From Halobacteriales archaeon QH_6_64_20 (GTDB taxonomy: Archaea > Halobacteriota > Halobacteria > Halobacteriales > Halococcaceae): 40,340 bases of DNA. The translations under genes and the position numbers were made by a program. Below, piece after piece: positions 32,042 through 39,785 of this stretch; position 1 is the stretch's first letter; each line of letters opens with the position of its first letter. The DNA lies in the NCBI GenBank assembly GCA_003021235.1, contig PXQR01000012.1, forward strand, positions 11,451 to 51,790. Direction: 5' to 3'. The notes beneath the pieces are model-generated. The model was given only the letters and a program-made list of their open reading frames with translations, had not been told where the DNA came from and searched no databases.

Positions 32042-33562
32042 ATGGGTCGAGTGCTGATCGGTGTCGATGCCGGGACGTCGATGATCAAGGCGGTGGCGTT
32101 CTCGCTCGACGGCGAGGAACGCTACGTAAGCGCGCGCGAAAACCCGGTGAAGAACCCACGGCCGGGATGGGCCGAACAGGACATGGCGCTGACCTGGCAC
32201 CAAACCGGCGCGGCGATCGACGACGTGACGACCGATCTCTCCGAGGGCGAGGAGGTCGTCGGGGTTGGCGTCACCGGTCAGGGCGACGGCTGTTGGCTTA
32301 TCGACGACGAGGGCGAGCCGGTCCGTGATGCGATCCTCTGGTCCGACGGCCGCACTACCCCGTATATCGACGAGTGGGCCGACGACGGGACGACACAGCG
32401 GGCGGCGGCAGTCTGTGGCTCGGCGGTCTTTCCCGGGACGAGCGCGGCGATCTATCGCTGGCTCGCGGACAACGAACCCGAAGCGACCGAGCGGGCCGAG
32501 ACGGTCTTCTTCTGTAAGGACTGGCTCAAGTACGAGCTCACTGGCGAGCGGGTAAGCGACCCAAGCGACATGTCGTTGCCGTACCTCGACGTCGAAACCG
32601 TCGAGTACGCCCCGGAGATCCCCGAAACCTTCGGCGTGCCGGAACTCGCCGATCTACTGCCCCCGCTTCGTCCTGCGACCGAGGTCGTCGGCACGGTCAC
32701 CCCCGAAGCCGCGGCCCGGACCGGCCTACCCGAAGGCACGCCCGTCGCCTCGTCGCTGTTCGATATGCCGTCGATGGCCATCGGGACCGGCGCGATCGAA
32801 CCCGGCGACAGTTCCTCGATCGTTGGGACGACCTCGGTCAATCAGACGCTGCTCGACGAACCGAACACCGAGCCACAGGGCGTTGGTTTTACCCTCCCGC
32901 TGGGGATCGAGGGGTTGTGGACGCGGGCGATGGCGGCGATGGCGGGCACGCCGAACCTCGATTGGTTTCTCGACGAGATCGTCGAATCGCGCGATTTCGC
33001 CGCCATCGAGTCGCGGATCGAGTCGATCCCGGTGGGCGCGGAGGGGCTTCTCTATCACCCATACCTGAGCGAGGCGGGCGAGCGCTCGCCCTTCCTGGAG
33101 ACGACCGCGAGGGCGAGTTTCAGTGGACTCGCCCCGCGTCACACCGAAGACCACATGATACGGGCGATCTACGAGGGAATCGCCTTCAGCGTGCGCGATT
33201 GTTTCGAGCACATCCCAGCCGAGCCGGACACCGTACGTCTGAGTGGCGGCGGAGCCCGATCGGATTTCTGGTGTCGGATCTTCGCCGACTGCATCGACAC
33301 CCCGGTAGTGGTGCCCGACGGTGCGGAGTTCGGGGCGAAGGGCGCGGCGATGCTCGCCGGCATCGCCGTCGGCGAGTACGACGACGTCGCCGAAGCCGTT
33401 TCGCGCACGACGACGACTGCCCGATCGTACGAACCGGACGAAGCGAACGCGGCCCGATACGATCGATGGTACGGACTGTACAAGGACGTCTACGAGTCGA
33501 TGTTCGAACACTGGCGCACCCGCGAAGAGATCCTCACGGATCTCGAAGGAGGAGACGAGTGA
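32042..33562 (+). CDS. FGGY-family carbohydrate kinase 2
   Basis: A 506-aa kinase starting MGRVLIGVDAGTSMIKAVAF. The phosphate-1 loop is VDAGTSMIKAV, the catalytic aspartate is in SSLFDMPSMAIG, and the adenosine motif is LSGGGARSDFWCRIFADC near residue 413. Start fixed by the TATA box at 32012. It is closely related to kinase 3 immediately downstream (shared NPVK-PRPGWAEQDM, GVGVTGQG-GCWL, AGTPNLDW and YEPD-ARYDRWYGLY), so the pair arose by tandem duplication. Substrate is unknown; sugar, polyol and sugar-acid kinases all belong here. Confidence 0.9.
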   Translation: MGRVLIGVDAGTSMIKAVAFSLDGEERYVSARENPVKNPRPGWAEQDMALTWHQTGAAIDDVTTDLSEGEEVVGVGVTGQGDGCWLIDDEGEPVRDAILWSDGRTTPYIDEWADDGTTQRAAAVCGSAVFPGTSAAIYRWLADNEPEATERAETVFFCKDWLKYELTGERVSDPSDMSLPYLDVETVEYAPEIPETFGVPELADLLPPLRPATEVVGTVTPEAAARTGLPEGTPVASSLFDMPSMAIGTGAIEPGDSSSIVGTTSVNQTLLDEPNTEPQGVGFTLPLGIEGLWTRAMAAMAGTPNLDWFLDEIVESRDFAAIESRIESIPVGAEGLLYHPYLSEAGERSPFLETTARASFSGLAPRHTEDHMIRAIYEGIAFSVRDCFEHIPAEPDTVRLSGGGARSDFWCRIFADCIDTPVVVPDGAEFGAKGAAMLAGIAVGEYDDVAEAVSRTTTTARSYEPDEANAARYDRWYGLYKDVYESMFEHWRTREEILTDLEGGDE

Positions 33563-33629
33563 CCGATACGGACGAACATCGAAGAACACCGAGGAACGCC
33601 GATGACCTCGATGACACCGATACCGAACC

Positions 33630-35234
33630 GTGACTGACGTCCTCGTCGGCGTCGACGCCGGCACGTCGACGATCAAGGCAGTGGCCTTCTCGCTCGACGG
33701 CGAGGGACTCGCCGTGAGCCGGCGATCGAACCCGGTGAAGAGCCCGCGACCGGGATGGGCCGAACAGGACATGAAAACGACGTGGCGACGGACCGTCGCT
33801 GCCGTCGAGGAGGTGCTCGAGTCCACCGGAGGGGAAGCGATCGGTGTCGGGGTGACCGGTCAGGGCGGCGGTTGCTGGTTGCTCGATGGCGGGGGCGAAC
33901 CGGTTCGTGACGCGATCCTCTGGTCGGACGGTCGGGCCGCCGAGTACGTCGAGGAGTGGCGGACGAACGGCGTCTACGACATCGTGTTCGACCGCTGTGG
34001 TTACGGGCCGTTCGCGGGGCTACCGCTCCCGATCCTGCGATGGCTGGCGGACAACGAGCCGGAAACCGTCGAGCGGGCGGCGACCCTTCCGTTCTGTAAG
34101 GACTGGCTCGAGTACTGTCTCACCGGTGCGCTGACCACCGACCCGAGCGACGCCTCGCTGACACACTGGCGGCCGGACCGGGGCGAGTACGACGAGGCGG
34201 TGTTGGAAGCCGTCGGTCTCGACGAGTGGAACGATGTCGTCGCCCCGATTCGGACTCCGACGTCGGTCGTCGGCACGGTGACGGGGCAGGCCGCCGAACG
34301 GACCGGTCTCGGGCCGGGAACACCCGTCGTCTCCGGGGCGATGGACGTCGTAGCGTCGGCGCTCGGGAGCGGTGCCGTACGGCCGGGCGACGGCTCGGCG
34401 GTCGTCGGGACGACGCTCCAGAGCCAGGTACTGCTCGCCGAGCCGTCGATCACCGCTCCTCGCACCGGGTACACGCTCGCGCTCGGCATCGACGGGATGG
34501 GGCTACGGGCAATGGGTACCATGGCGGGCACGCCGAACCTCGATTGGGTCCTCGACGAGGTGGTCGGCTCGCGGGAGTTCGCTGAAATCGAGGCCCGGGT
34601 TCGATCGATACCGCCGTGCTGTGAGGGGCTCATGTACCACCCGTACCTCAGCGCCGCAGGGGAGAAAGCGCCGTTCGTCGAACCGACCGCCAGGGCGCAG
34701 TTCACCGGGCTCTCACCGCGCCACACCACCGATCACCTGCTGCGTGCGGTCTACGAGGGAGTGGCGTTGGCCATGCGCGACTGTCAGGTACACCTCCCGC
34801 GCGAACCGGATCGGGTGTACCTCAGCGGCGGCGGGACGCGATCGGACCTCTGGTGTCAACTGTTCGCCGACTGCCTCGATGTCGAAGTCGTCGTCGCGGC
34901 CGGCAACGAGTTCGGCGCGAAGGGCGCAGCGCTGTTCGCCGGCGTCGCCATCGGCGAGTACGACGACGTCGAAGACGCGGTCGAGCGGACGACGACGATC
35001 GCCCGGTCGTACGAGCCGGACGACCGAACCGTCGCCCGATACGATCGGTGGTACGGGCTGTACAGGGAGTCCGCGAATCGATGGTCGAACACTGGCGAAC
35101 TCGTGAGGGGATCCGCGCCGATTTCGAGAGTAGTCGGTGAACGGGACGACGCCGGCCGCCTCCTCGTCAGTTTTCACCTATGCGACCGATACGACCGACG
35201 TAATCGATACGACGGCCGTCCGGAACGACCGTGA
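33630..35234 (+). CDS. FGGY-family carbohydrate kinase 3, C-terminus frameshifted
   Basis: A kinase starting with GTG at 33630, with VDAGTSTIKAV, the catalytic Asp in SGAMDVVASALG and LSGGGTRSDLWCQLFADC. It is the duplicate of kinase 2. After YDRWYGLYRE (near 35066-35070) the frame changes: the open frame runs on to 35234 with an unrelated tail of about 55 residues, whereas the frame one base over continues VRESMVEHWRTREGIRADF and stops at 35138-35140, matching the end of kinase 2 (EHWRTREEI). A one-base deletion explains this. The active site is not touched, so the enzyme may still work. Confidence 0.88.
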   Translation: MTDVLVGVDAGTSTIKAVAFSLDGEGLAVSRRSNPVKSPRPGWAEQDMKTTWRRTVAAVEEVLESTGGEAIGVGVTGQGGGCWLLDGGGEPVRDAILWSDGRAAEYVEEWRTNGVYDIVFDRCGYGPFAGLPLPILRWLADNEPETVERAATLPFCKDWLEYCLTGALTTDPSDASLTHWRPDRGEYDEAVLEAVGLDEWNDVVAPIRTPTSVVGTVTGQAAERTGLGPGTPVVSGAMDVVASALGSGAVRPGDGSAVVGTTLQSQVLLAEPSITAPRTGYTLALGIDGMGLRAMGTMAGTPNLDWVLDEVVGSREFAEIEARVRSIPPCCEGLMYHPYLSAAGEKAPFVEPTARAQFTGLSPRHTTDHLLRAVYEGVALAMRDCQVHLPREPDRVYLSGGGTRSDLWCQLFADCLDVEVVVAAGNEFGAKGAALFAGVAIGEYDDVEDAVERTTTIARSYEPDDRTVARYDRWYGLYRESANRWSNTGELVRGSAPISRVVGERDDAGRLLVSFHLCDRYDRRNRYDGRPERP

Positions 35235-35258
35235 GAAACCGTGAGGAGCGATACGCGT

Positions 35259-35267
35259 GATATAAGT
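35259..35267 (+). promoter_or_regulatory. TATA-like box for class II aldolase 2
   Basis: The sequence gatataagt is a good archaeal TATA box; transcription would start about 35287 and give a leader of roughly 55 nt to the ATG at 35343. A small inverted repeat (gttcgc-aa-gcgaac, 35304-35317) lies in that leader. Confidence 0.5.
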
Positions 35268-35342
35268 ACCTCGACGCGGAGTTCACGGACGGTAGACGAG
35301 TCGGTTCGCAAGCGAACGGAGCCGGCCGGACAGGGAGCTACT

Positions 35343-35999
35343 ATGTCGACAGGAAAGACACTGGAGTCGGAGCGCGAATCGATCAGCGAACTGTGCAAGC
35401 GGATGCTCGATCAGGGGCTGACGACGGGCACCGGCGGCAACATCAGCGCGGAGAACGGAGAGGGCGTCATGGCGATCTCGCCGACCGGGATGGCCTACCC
35501 GGACATCACGCCGGCCGACGTGCCGGTTCTCGATGGAGACGGCGAGGTCGTCGCCGGCGATCGCGAGCCCTCCTCGGAGCACCGAATGCACCGTATGCTT
35601 CACGAGGGTCGCGGGGATGTCGGCGGCGTCGTCCACACCCACTCGCCGTACGCCAGCGCCTTCGCTAGCGCCGGGGAACCGATCCCGGCGTCCCATTACC
35701 TGATCGCGTTCGCCGGTAAGCAGGTCCCGGTCGCGGGCTATGCGACGTACGGCACTGCGGAGTTGGGGGAGCTCGCAGCCGAAACGATCGGCGAGGCGTA
35801 CGACGCGTGTCTGCTTCGGAACCACGGCGTGATAACGGTCGGCGAGACCGTCGACGCCGCCTACGAGACGGCGCTCATGGTCGAGTACTGCGCGCGAAAC
35901 CACTACATCGCGTCGTCGATCGGCGACCCGATCGTCCTCGACGACGACGAACTCGAACACCTCCAGGAGCGGTTCGCCGACTACGGCCAGAGCGAGTGA
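35343..35999 (+). CDS. class II aldolase/adducin family protein 2 (fuculose-phosphate aldolase-like)
   Basis: A 218-aa paralogue of the aldolase at 31220. It has GTGGNISAE for the phosphate, glutamate in SSEHRMH, the histidine pair in HTHSPYAS and the third histidine in LLRNHGVI. The ATG at 35343 was chosen because homology begins shortly after it and a TATA box lies at 35259; the GTG at 35241 is upstream of that box. Two aldolases interspersed with kinases suggest either two related substrates or a duplicated module. Kinase 4 is convergent downstream. Confidence 0.9.
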   Translation: MSTGKTLESERESISELCKRMLDQGLTTGTGGNISAENGEGVMAISPTGMAYPDITPADVPVLDGDGEVVAGDREPSSEHRMHRMLHEGRGDVGGVVHTHSPYASAFASAGEPIPASHYLIAFAGKQVPVAGYATYGTAELGELAAETIGEAYDACLLRNHGVITVGETVDAAYETALMVEYCARNHYIASSIGDPIVLDDDELEHLQERFADYGQSE

Positions 36000-36164
36000 G
36001 GCTTCGGCACGGTCGAGCGTTCGATCCGAGCGACGGAAACCGAACACGTCCCCGAGGGCGGAATCCGCTATCGTCCGGGAACTACCGAAGGAGCGCTCGT
36101 CTATCGATTCTCCCCTCCCGTTTCCCTTCCCCGCCGAACTCGATCCGGTGACACACTGTCGGAG

Positions 36165-37631
36165 TTACCCGTCCCACGAGTCGTAGAGATCCCGGACGTC
36201 CGCCCAGCGGTCGGCGTGATCGCGTCGGTGCTCGGCGTATGCGTCGCTCACCGACTCGTCGGGTGTAACGACGCCGCTGGATCGAAGGAGTCGCGCCGAG
36301 GCCGTCTCCACGTCGTCGAAGATCGACGCGGCGAGCGTCGCCGGGAGCAACGAACCGGCCGTCGTTCGCGGTTCCATTCGCGTTACGGGCCGATCCCAGA
36401 TCGACGCCCGGAGTTCGTTCCACCAGCTAAAGGGGTCGTCGCCGCCCGGTACCCCCCGGCTGAGAAGCGAGACCCGCTCGATCCCCGACTCGAAGTGCTC
36501 GGCGACGAGCGGGAGGTAGCTGTACTCCGCGAGCGTGATCCCGGTCACGACTCCCCTGAGAAGCCGTCCCCTGACCGCCTCCCGATCGAGCTCCTGGTCG
36601 GGCCAGAGGCCGAAGACCGAGTTCGCCATACCGGATTCGAAGAAGGGACTGCGATTGCCCTGGACGTAGACGTCGTACTCCGCTCCCGCCGGGACCCGCC
36701 GTGCGGCTTCGAGACCGCGGCGTTCGTCGAACCCGAAGAAGCGATCGCAGACCCACTCGAAGAGGACACCCGTCTCGAACGCCGCGCTGGCGACGTAGCC
36801 TTCGATCGGGTGACGATGGTAGTAAAGCGCCTCGTGGGGCGTAATCGACTCGGAGACGTACTTGACGACGCTCGTCGACTCACAGGCAATGGAGTAATCG
36901 CCCGCGCCGAGACACCCCGCCGAGATCGCCGACGCGTTCCCGTCGGTCATCCCCTGGTACAGTTCCGCACCAGCGAGTCCGATCTCGGCGGCGAGGTCGC
37001 TCGTTGCGACGCCGATCGGCGTTCCGGGCGCGACGATGGAGGGAAACAGGTCGGGCGAGAGCGAGAGCGCGTCGAACAGCGGCTCGTACCACTCCGGAGA
37101 CGCGACCGTGACGTCCGCGCCGAACTTGAGCGCGTTCGTCCAGTCGGTCTCGACCTCGCGCCAGCGCTCCTCAGTGCCGTACAGAAGCCGATAGAGCAAC
37201 CACGTCGCCGGGCTCAAAATCCACTCGACGGCTTCGAACCGCTCGGGGTAGGCTTCGCGCAAGCGTAGTACCTTCGCCAGCGGGCTGGTCGCCGAGAAGG
37301 GAACGCCCTTCTTGGCGAGGTCGGCCGTCGCGTCGAGGGCGGCGATTTCGTGTCCGTGCTCGGGGGCGGATTCGTAGTACATCTGCGGTCGGAACACCGG
37401 TTCGCCGGTGTCGTCGACGAGGACCGCCGTTCCCGACGTGCTATCCACGGTACACAGCACGCGGCCCCGTGGGAGATACAGCGCCGTGTCGTACAGCGCC
37501 GCTTCCCACCGATCGACGGTCTGGGCGTCGATCGTCGCCTCCCCGCCGAGGAGCACCTCCCCGTCGAGTCCGTACGCGGTGATCCGCACGCCGGACGTCC
37601 CGAGATCGATCCCGACCAGTTGGGTCGCCAC
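36165..37631 (-). CDS. FGGY-family carbohydrate kinase 4 (divergent)
   Basis: A 488-aa kinase when started at GTG 37631 (VATQLVGIDLGTSG); a GTG at 37688 would add 19 residues with no family similarity. The phosphate-1 loop is IDLGTSGVRITAYG and the catalytic aspartate is in GMTDGNASAISAG. The C-terminal motifs are less conserved than in kinases 1-3 (VSLLSRGVPGGDDPF replaces the usual LSGGGARSDFW), so it belongs to another subfamily. The gene faces the aldolase 2 gene and is divergent from the IclR regulator. A palindrome for that regulator lies about 290 bp upstream of its start. Confidence 0.8.
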   Translation of the reverse strand: MATQLVGIDLGTSGVRITAYGLDGEVLLGGEATIDAQTVDRWEAALYDTALYLPRGRVLCTVDSTSGTAVLVDDTGEPVFRPQMYYESAPEHGHEIAALDATADLAKKGVPFSATSPLAKVLRLREAYPERFEAVEWILSPATWLLYRLLYGTEERWREVETDWTNALKFGADVTVASPEWYEPLFDALSLSPDLFPSIVAPGTPIGVATSDLAAEIGLAGAELYQGMTDGNASAISAGCLGAGDYSIACESTSVVKYVSESITPHEALYYHRHPIEGYVASAAFETGVLFEWVCDRFFGFDERRGLEAARRVPAGAEYDVYVQGNRSPFFESGMANSVFGLWPDQELDREAVRGRLLRGVVTGITLAEYSYLPLVAEHFESGIERVSLLSRGVPGGDDPFSWWNELRASIWDRPVTRMEPRTTAGSLLPATLAASIFDDVETASARLLRSSGVVTPDESVSDAYAEHRRDHADRWADVRDLYDSWDG

Positions 37632-37922
37632 GACGTCAGCCCCTCGCGCTCGGTTGCGCTCGATCGCGTGCAACGCCGGTCCGTCCACCGAGAGCGACCG
37701 ACGACGAAGCGGCGTCCCCGACCGATTCGGGGCTCGAAGCCAGGGTATCCCCGTCGACGTATCGAGTCATCGTATCGACTGTGGTTCGTAATCTGGCGGC
37801 TAATAGCCTCCGGTCGAATCGATCGAACCGCTCGGTGACCGCTTCCTGCTCGGCGATATCGCGCACCGATTCGACGGATCTCGTCGGGCGAGAGAACCGA
37901 CTCGCTGCGATCGTAGCACTTT

Positions 37923-37941
37923 TGTTCTGTATCATAGAACA
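37923..37941. promoter_or_regulatory. IclR-type operator candidate, copy 1
   Basis: TGTTCT-GTATCAT-AGAACA with perfect 6-bp arms. It lies upstream of kinase 4 on the minus strand, and is the first of three similar sites around the IclR gene. Confidence 0.65.
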
Positions 37942-38045
37942 CGGCAACGCCAGCAGCGCCGAAACGTAATGTCGTGAAGTGCCGGCTCGAACGCTCCGTG
38001 GTCGATCAGGCGTCGACTGACCGTAATCGGCGCGTCGGATCGACG

Positions 38046-38064
38046 TGTTCTATCATGCAGAACA
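38046..38064. promoter_or_regulatory. IclR-type operator candidate, copy 2 (autoregulatory position)
   Basis: TGTTCT-ATCATGC-AGAACA with perfect 6-bp arms, ending 29 bp before the ATG at 38094. It overlaps or adjoins the promoter of the IclR gene and also covers the alternative ATG at 38055, which argues for the 38094 start. Confidence 0.65.
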
Positions 38065-38093
38065 CTAATGCTGATCCGGCTCATCGATCGAGC

Positions 38094-38870
38094 ATGGGAG
38101 CGAACGAGACGCCGAACGTACCGGTGAAATCGGTCGAGCGCACGATTCGGCTCGTCGAGGCGATACAGAGGCGAAACGGCGCGAGCGTCACCGAGCTCTC
38201 GAACGACCTCGGGGTCGCGAAGAGTACCATGCACAACCACCTGCGCACCTTGGAGCGTCACGGCTACCTCGTGCGCGAGGACGGCGCCTTCCAGCTCGGA
38301 CTTCGATTCCTCGATCACGGCGGGTTCGCCCGCGAGCGAAAACCCGCATACGGCATCGTTCGGTCCCAGGTCCGGAGCCTCGCCGACGAGACGGGCGAAC
38401 TCTGTCAGTTCGTCGTCGGCCAGCGGGGCCAGGGAGTCGTACTGTTTCAAGTACGGGGCGAACGGGCCGTCGAGACCCGATCCCGCGTCGGCATGCACGC
38501 GCCCCTACACAGCATGCCGGGTGGGAAGTCGATTCTCGCTCACCTGCCCGTGAAACGGGTGAACGAGGTAATCGAGGACCACGGCCTTCCGGCGGCTACC
38601 GACGAGACGATCACGGATCCCGACGAGCTGTTCGCCGAGATCGACCGTATCGTCGAGCGGGGGTACGCGATCAATCGGGCGGAACACATCGGTGGACTGA
38701 ACGCGGTCAGCGTGGCGATTACGTCGGGCAACGACGAAGTGCTGGGCGCGCTCGCGACCGTCGGCCCCACTCATCGAATGGGCGACGAGCGATACGAGCG
38801 CGAGGTCGCGGACTCGTTGCTCGAAGCGGCCAACGAGCTAGAGCTCAACGTGACGTACTCGCGGCTGTGA
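38094..38870 (+). CDS. IclR family transcriptional regulator
   Basis: A 258-aa regulator. The N-terminal winged helix occupies about residues 10-75 (VKSVERTIRLVEAIQ, then VTELSNDLGVAKSTMHNHLRTLE, given as segments), and the IclR effector domain fills the rest, with the typical HAPLHSMPGGKSILAHLP and GYAINRAEH motifs. IclR proteins bind small carboxylate or sugar effectors and repress or activate adjacent catabolic genes. Three near-identical palindromes (37923, 38046, 38890) flank the gene. ATG 38094 is preferred over 38055, which is inside a palindrome. It is divergent from kinase 4 and probably controls the sugar island. Confidence 0.92.
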   Translation: MGANETPNVPVKSVERTIRLVEAIQRRNGASVTELSNDLGVAKSTMHNHLRTLERHGYLVREDGAFQLGLRFLDHGGFARERKPAYGIVRSQVRSLADETGELCQFVVGQRGQGVVLFQVRGERAVETRSRVGMHAPLHSMPGGKSILAHLPVKRVNEVIEDHGLPAATDETITDPDELFAEIDRIVERGYAINRAEHIGGLNAVSVAITSGNDEVLGALATVGPTHRMGDERYEREVADSLLEAANELELNVTYSRL

Positions 38871-39785
38871 AGTCGCGAGACATCATGCGTGTTCTACCAT
38901 ACAGAACTCCGAGCGCGTCTCGCCGGCGCGCCCGATCGGAGTCGGAGCCGTGGCTCCGAACTCGTGGTACGCGTGAGTGTAACGGACGGGTCGACGACGG
39001 GATGTCGTACTCGGACGACACGAGTCGCGCTCGAAGGCGAACACTACCGACCCGATGCCCGACACGGCGGGCGTATCGCGCGGCGTCGCGAGAGCGGTTC
39101 GGTTCGGTTCCCGAAGCGCGGGATCGACGTCCGATACGAACGAAGTCGGTACGGCGCGGGCGCAATCGGAGATCAGATCGGTATCCATGACTGTCGTACG
39201 TCTGTAAGGCAAGTCGTAGCTAACCGTCACAGCCGATTCTCACTCCTCGTTTTCGTTCGGACGGCATTGAGCAAGAGTTTGACTCTGGCGAACCGACGTT
39301 TGATTCTGACGAATACGCGCTCGAGACAATAAAGATAGCTCTCGGCGCGTCGAGTGAGGTAGCGACACGTTGCCCGATCGGTTCCGAAAGTCCGAAATCG
39401 GGATACGGAGTCCAACAGAGGCAAACGATCGGAGGTGCCGTGCGTGGCCGTCCCGGTTCGTGACCAGTGTCGAGGCGTGCTCCGACCGGGGAGCGTGTCG
39501 ACGCCGGCTAGCCGGTTGAGCGGCAACTGATGTAGCGGTGACGCACGCAGGGAGGTAATAAATCCCCATCGAGCAAGCGGTTCGAGTACGACGTGTTCGG
39601 GATCGAACCCGCACTACGGTTTCGCTCCTGTTCAGAGTGTGTTTGATCGCGTCGAACACTGCGATTGCCGTCGAGAAGAGGCTCCATCAACGACGGGACT
39701 CGGGGTAACGACCGCTCGCTTCTCGATCGTCGGTGAACACCCGTCGACCCCATCTTTTCATCGTACGAGGATTCCTTATCGAGAT
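38871..39785. other. 915-bp gap without a supported gene
   Basis: The open frames on both strands are short, Arg/Ser-rich and lack start signals, so I see no coding sequence. It contains the third IclR-type palindrome (38890-38908) 20 bp after the regulator stop, and a 16-bp direct repeat (39277-39292 and 39298-39313, 14 of 16 identical). A weak related palindrome TGTTTG-N7-CGAACA is at 39640-39658. It may hold a decayed gene or a long regulatory region for the Gfo/Idh/MocA gene. Confidence 0.5.
38890..38908. promoter_or_regulatory. IclR-type operator candidate, copy 3
   Basis: TGTTCT-ACCATAC-AGAACT, one mismatch from the perfect palindrome. It begins 20 bp after the IclR stop codon and has no gene starting nearby, so its target is unclear. 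Confidence 0.6.

Larger units (their letters stand above)
37632..38093. other. intergenic region between kinase 4 and the IclR gene
   Basis: It contains two copies of the TGTTCT-N7-AGAACA palindrome. On the minus strand, a possible 44-aa ORF (ATG at 37770, MTRYVDGDT, stop at 37636, four bases before the kinase GTG) could be a small gene or part of a leader; I do not recognise it. A larger frame from 37947 in the same phase overlaps the operator, so its start is unlikely. No other gene is supported. Confidence 0.5.

Noticed and set aside
39640..39658. Fourth IclR operator (TGTTTG-N7-CGAACA)
   Set aside because: Arm length and spacing match, but both arms differ from the consensus at two positions, so it is only mentioned as weak.
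39227..39659. Possible transposase remnant on the minus strand in the 915-bp gap
   Set aside because: The Arg-rich frames show no catalytic motif, terminal inverted repeats or target duplication, so an insertion sequence cannot be supported.
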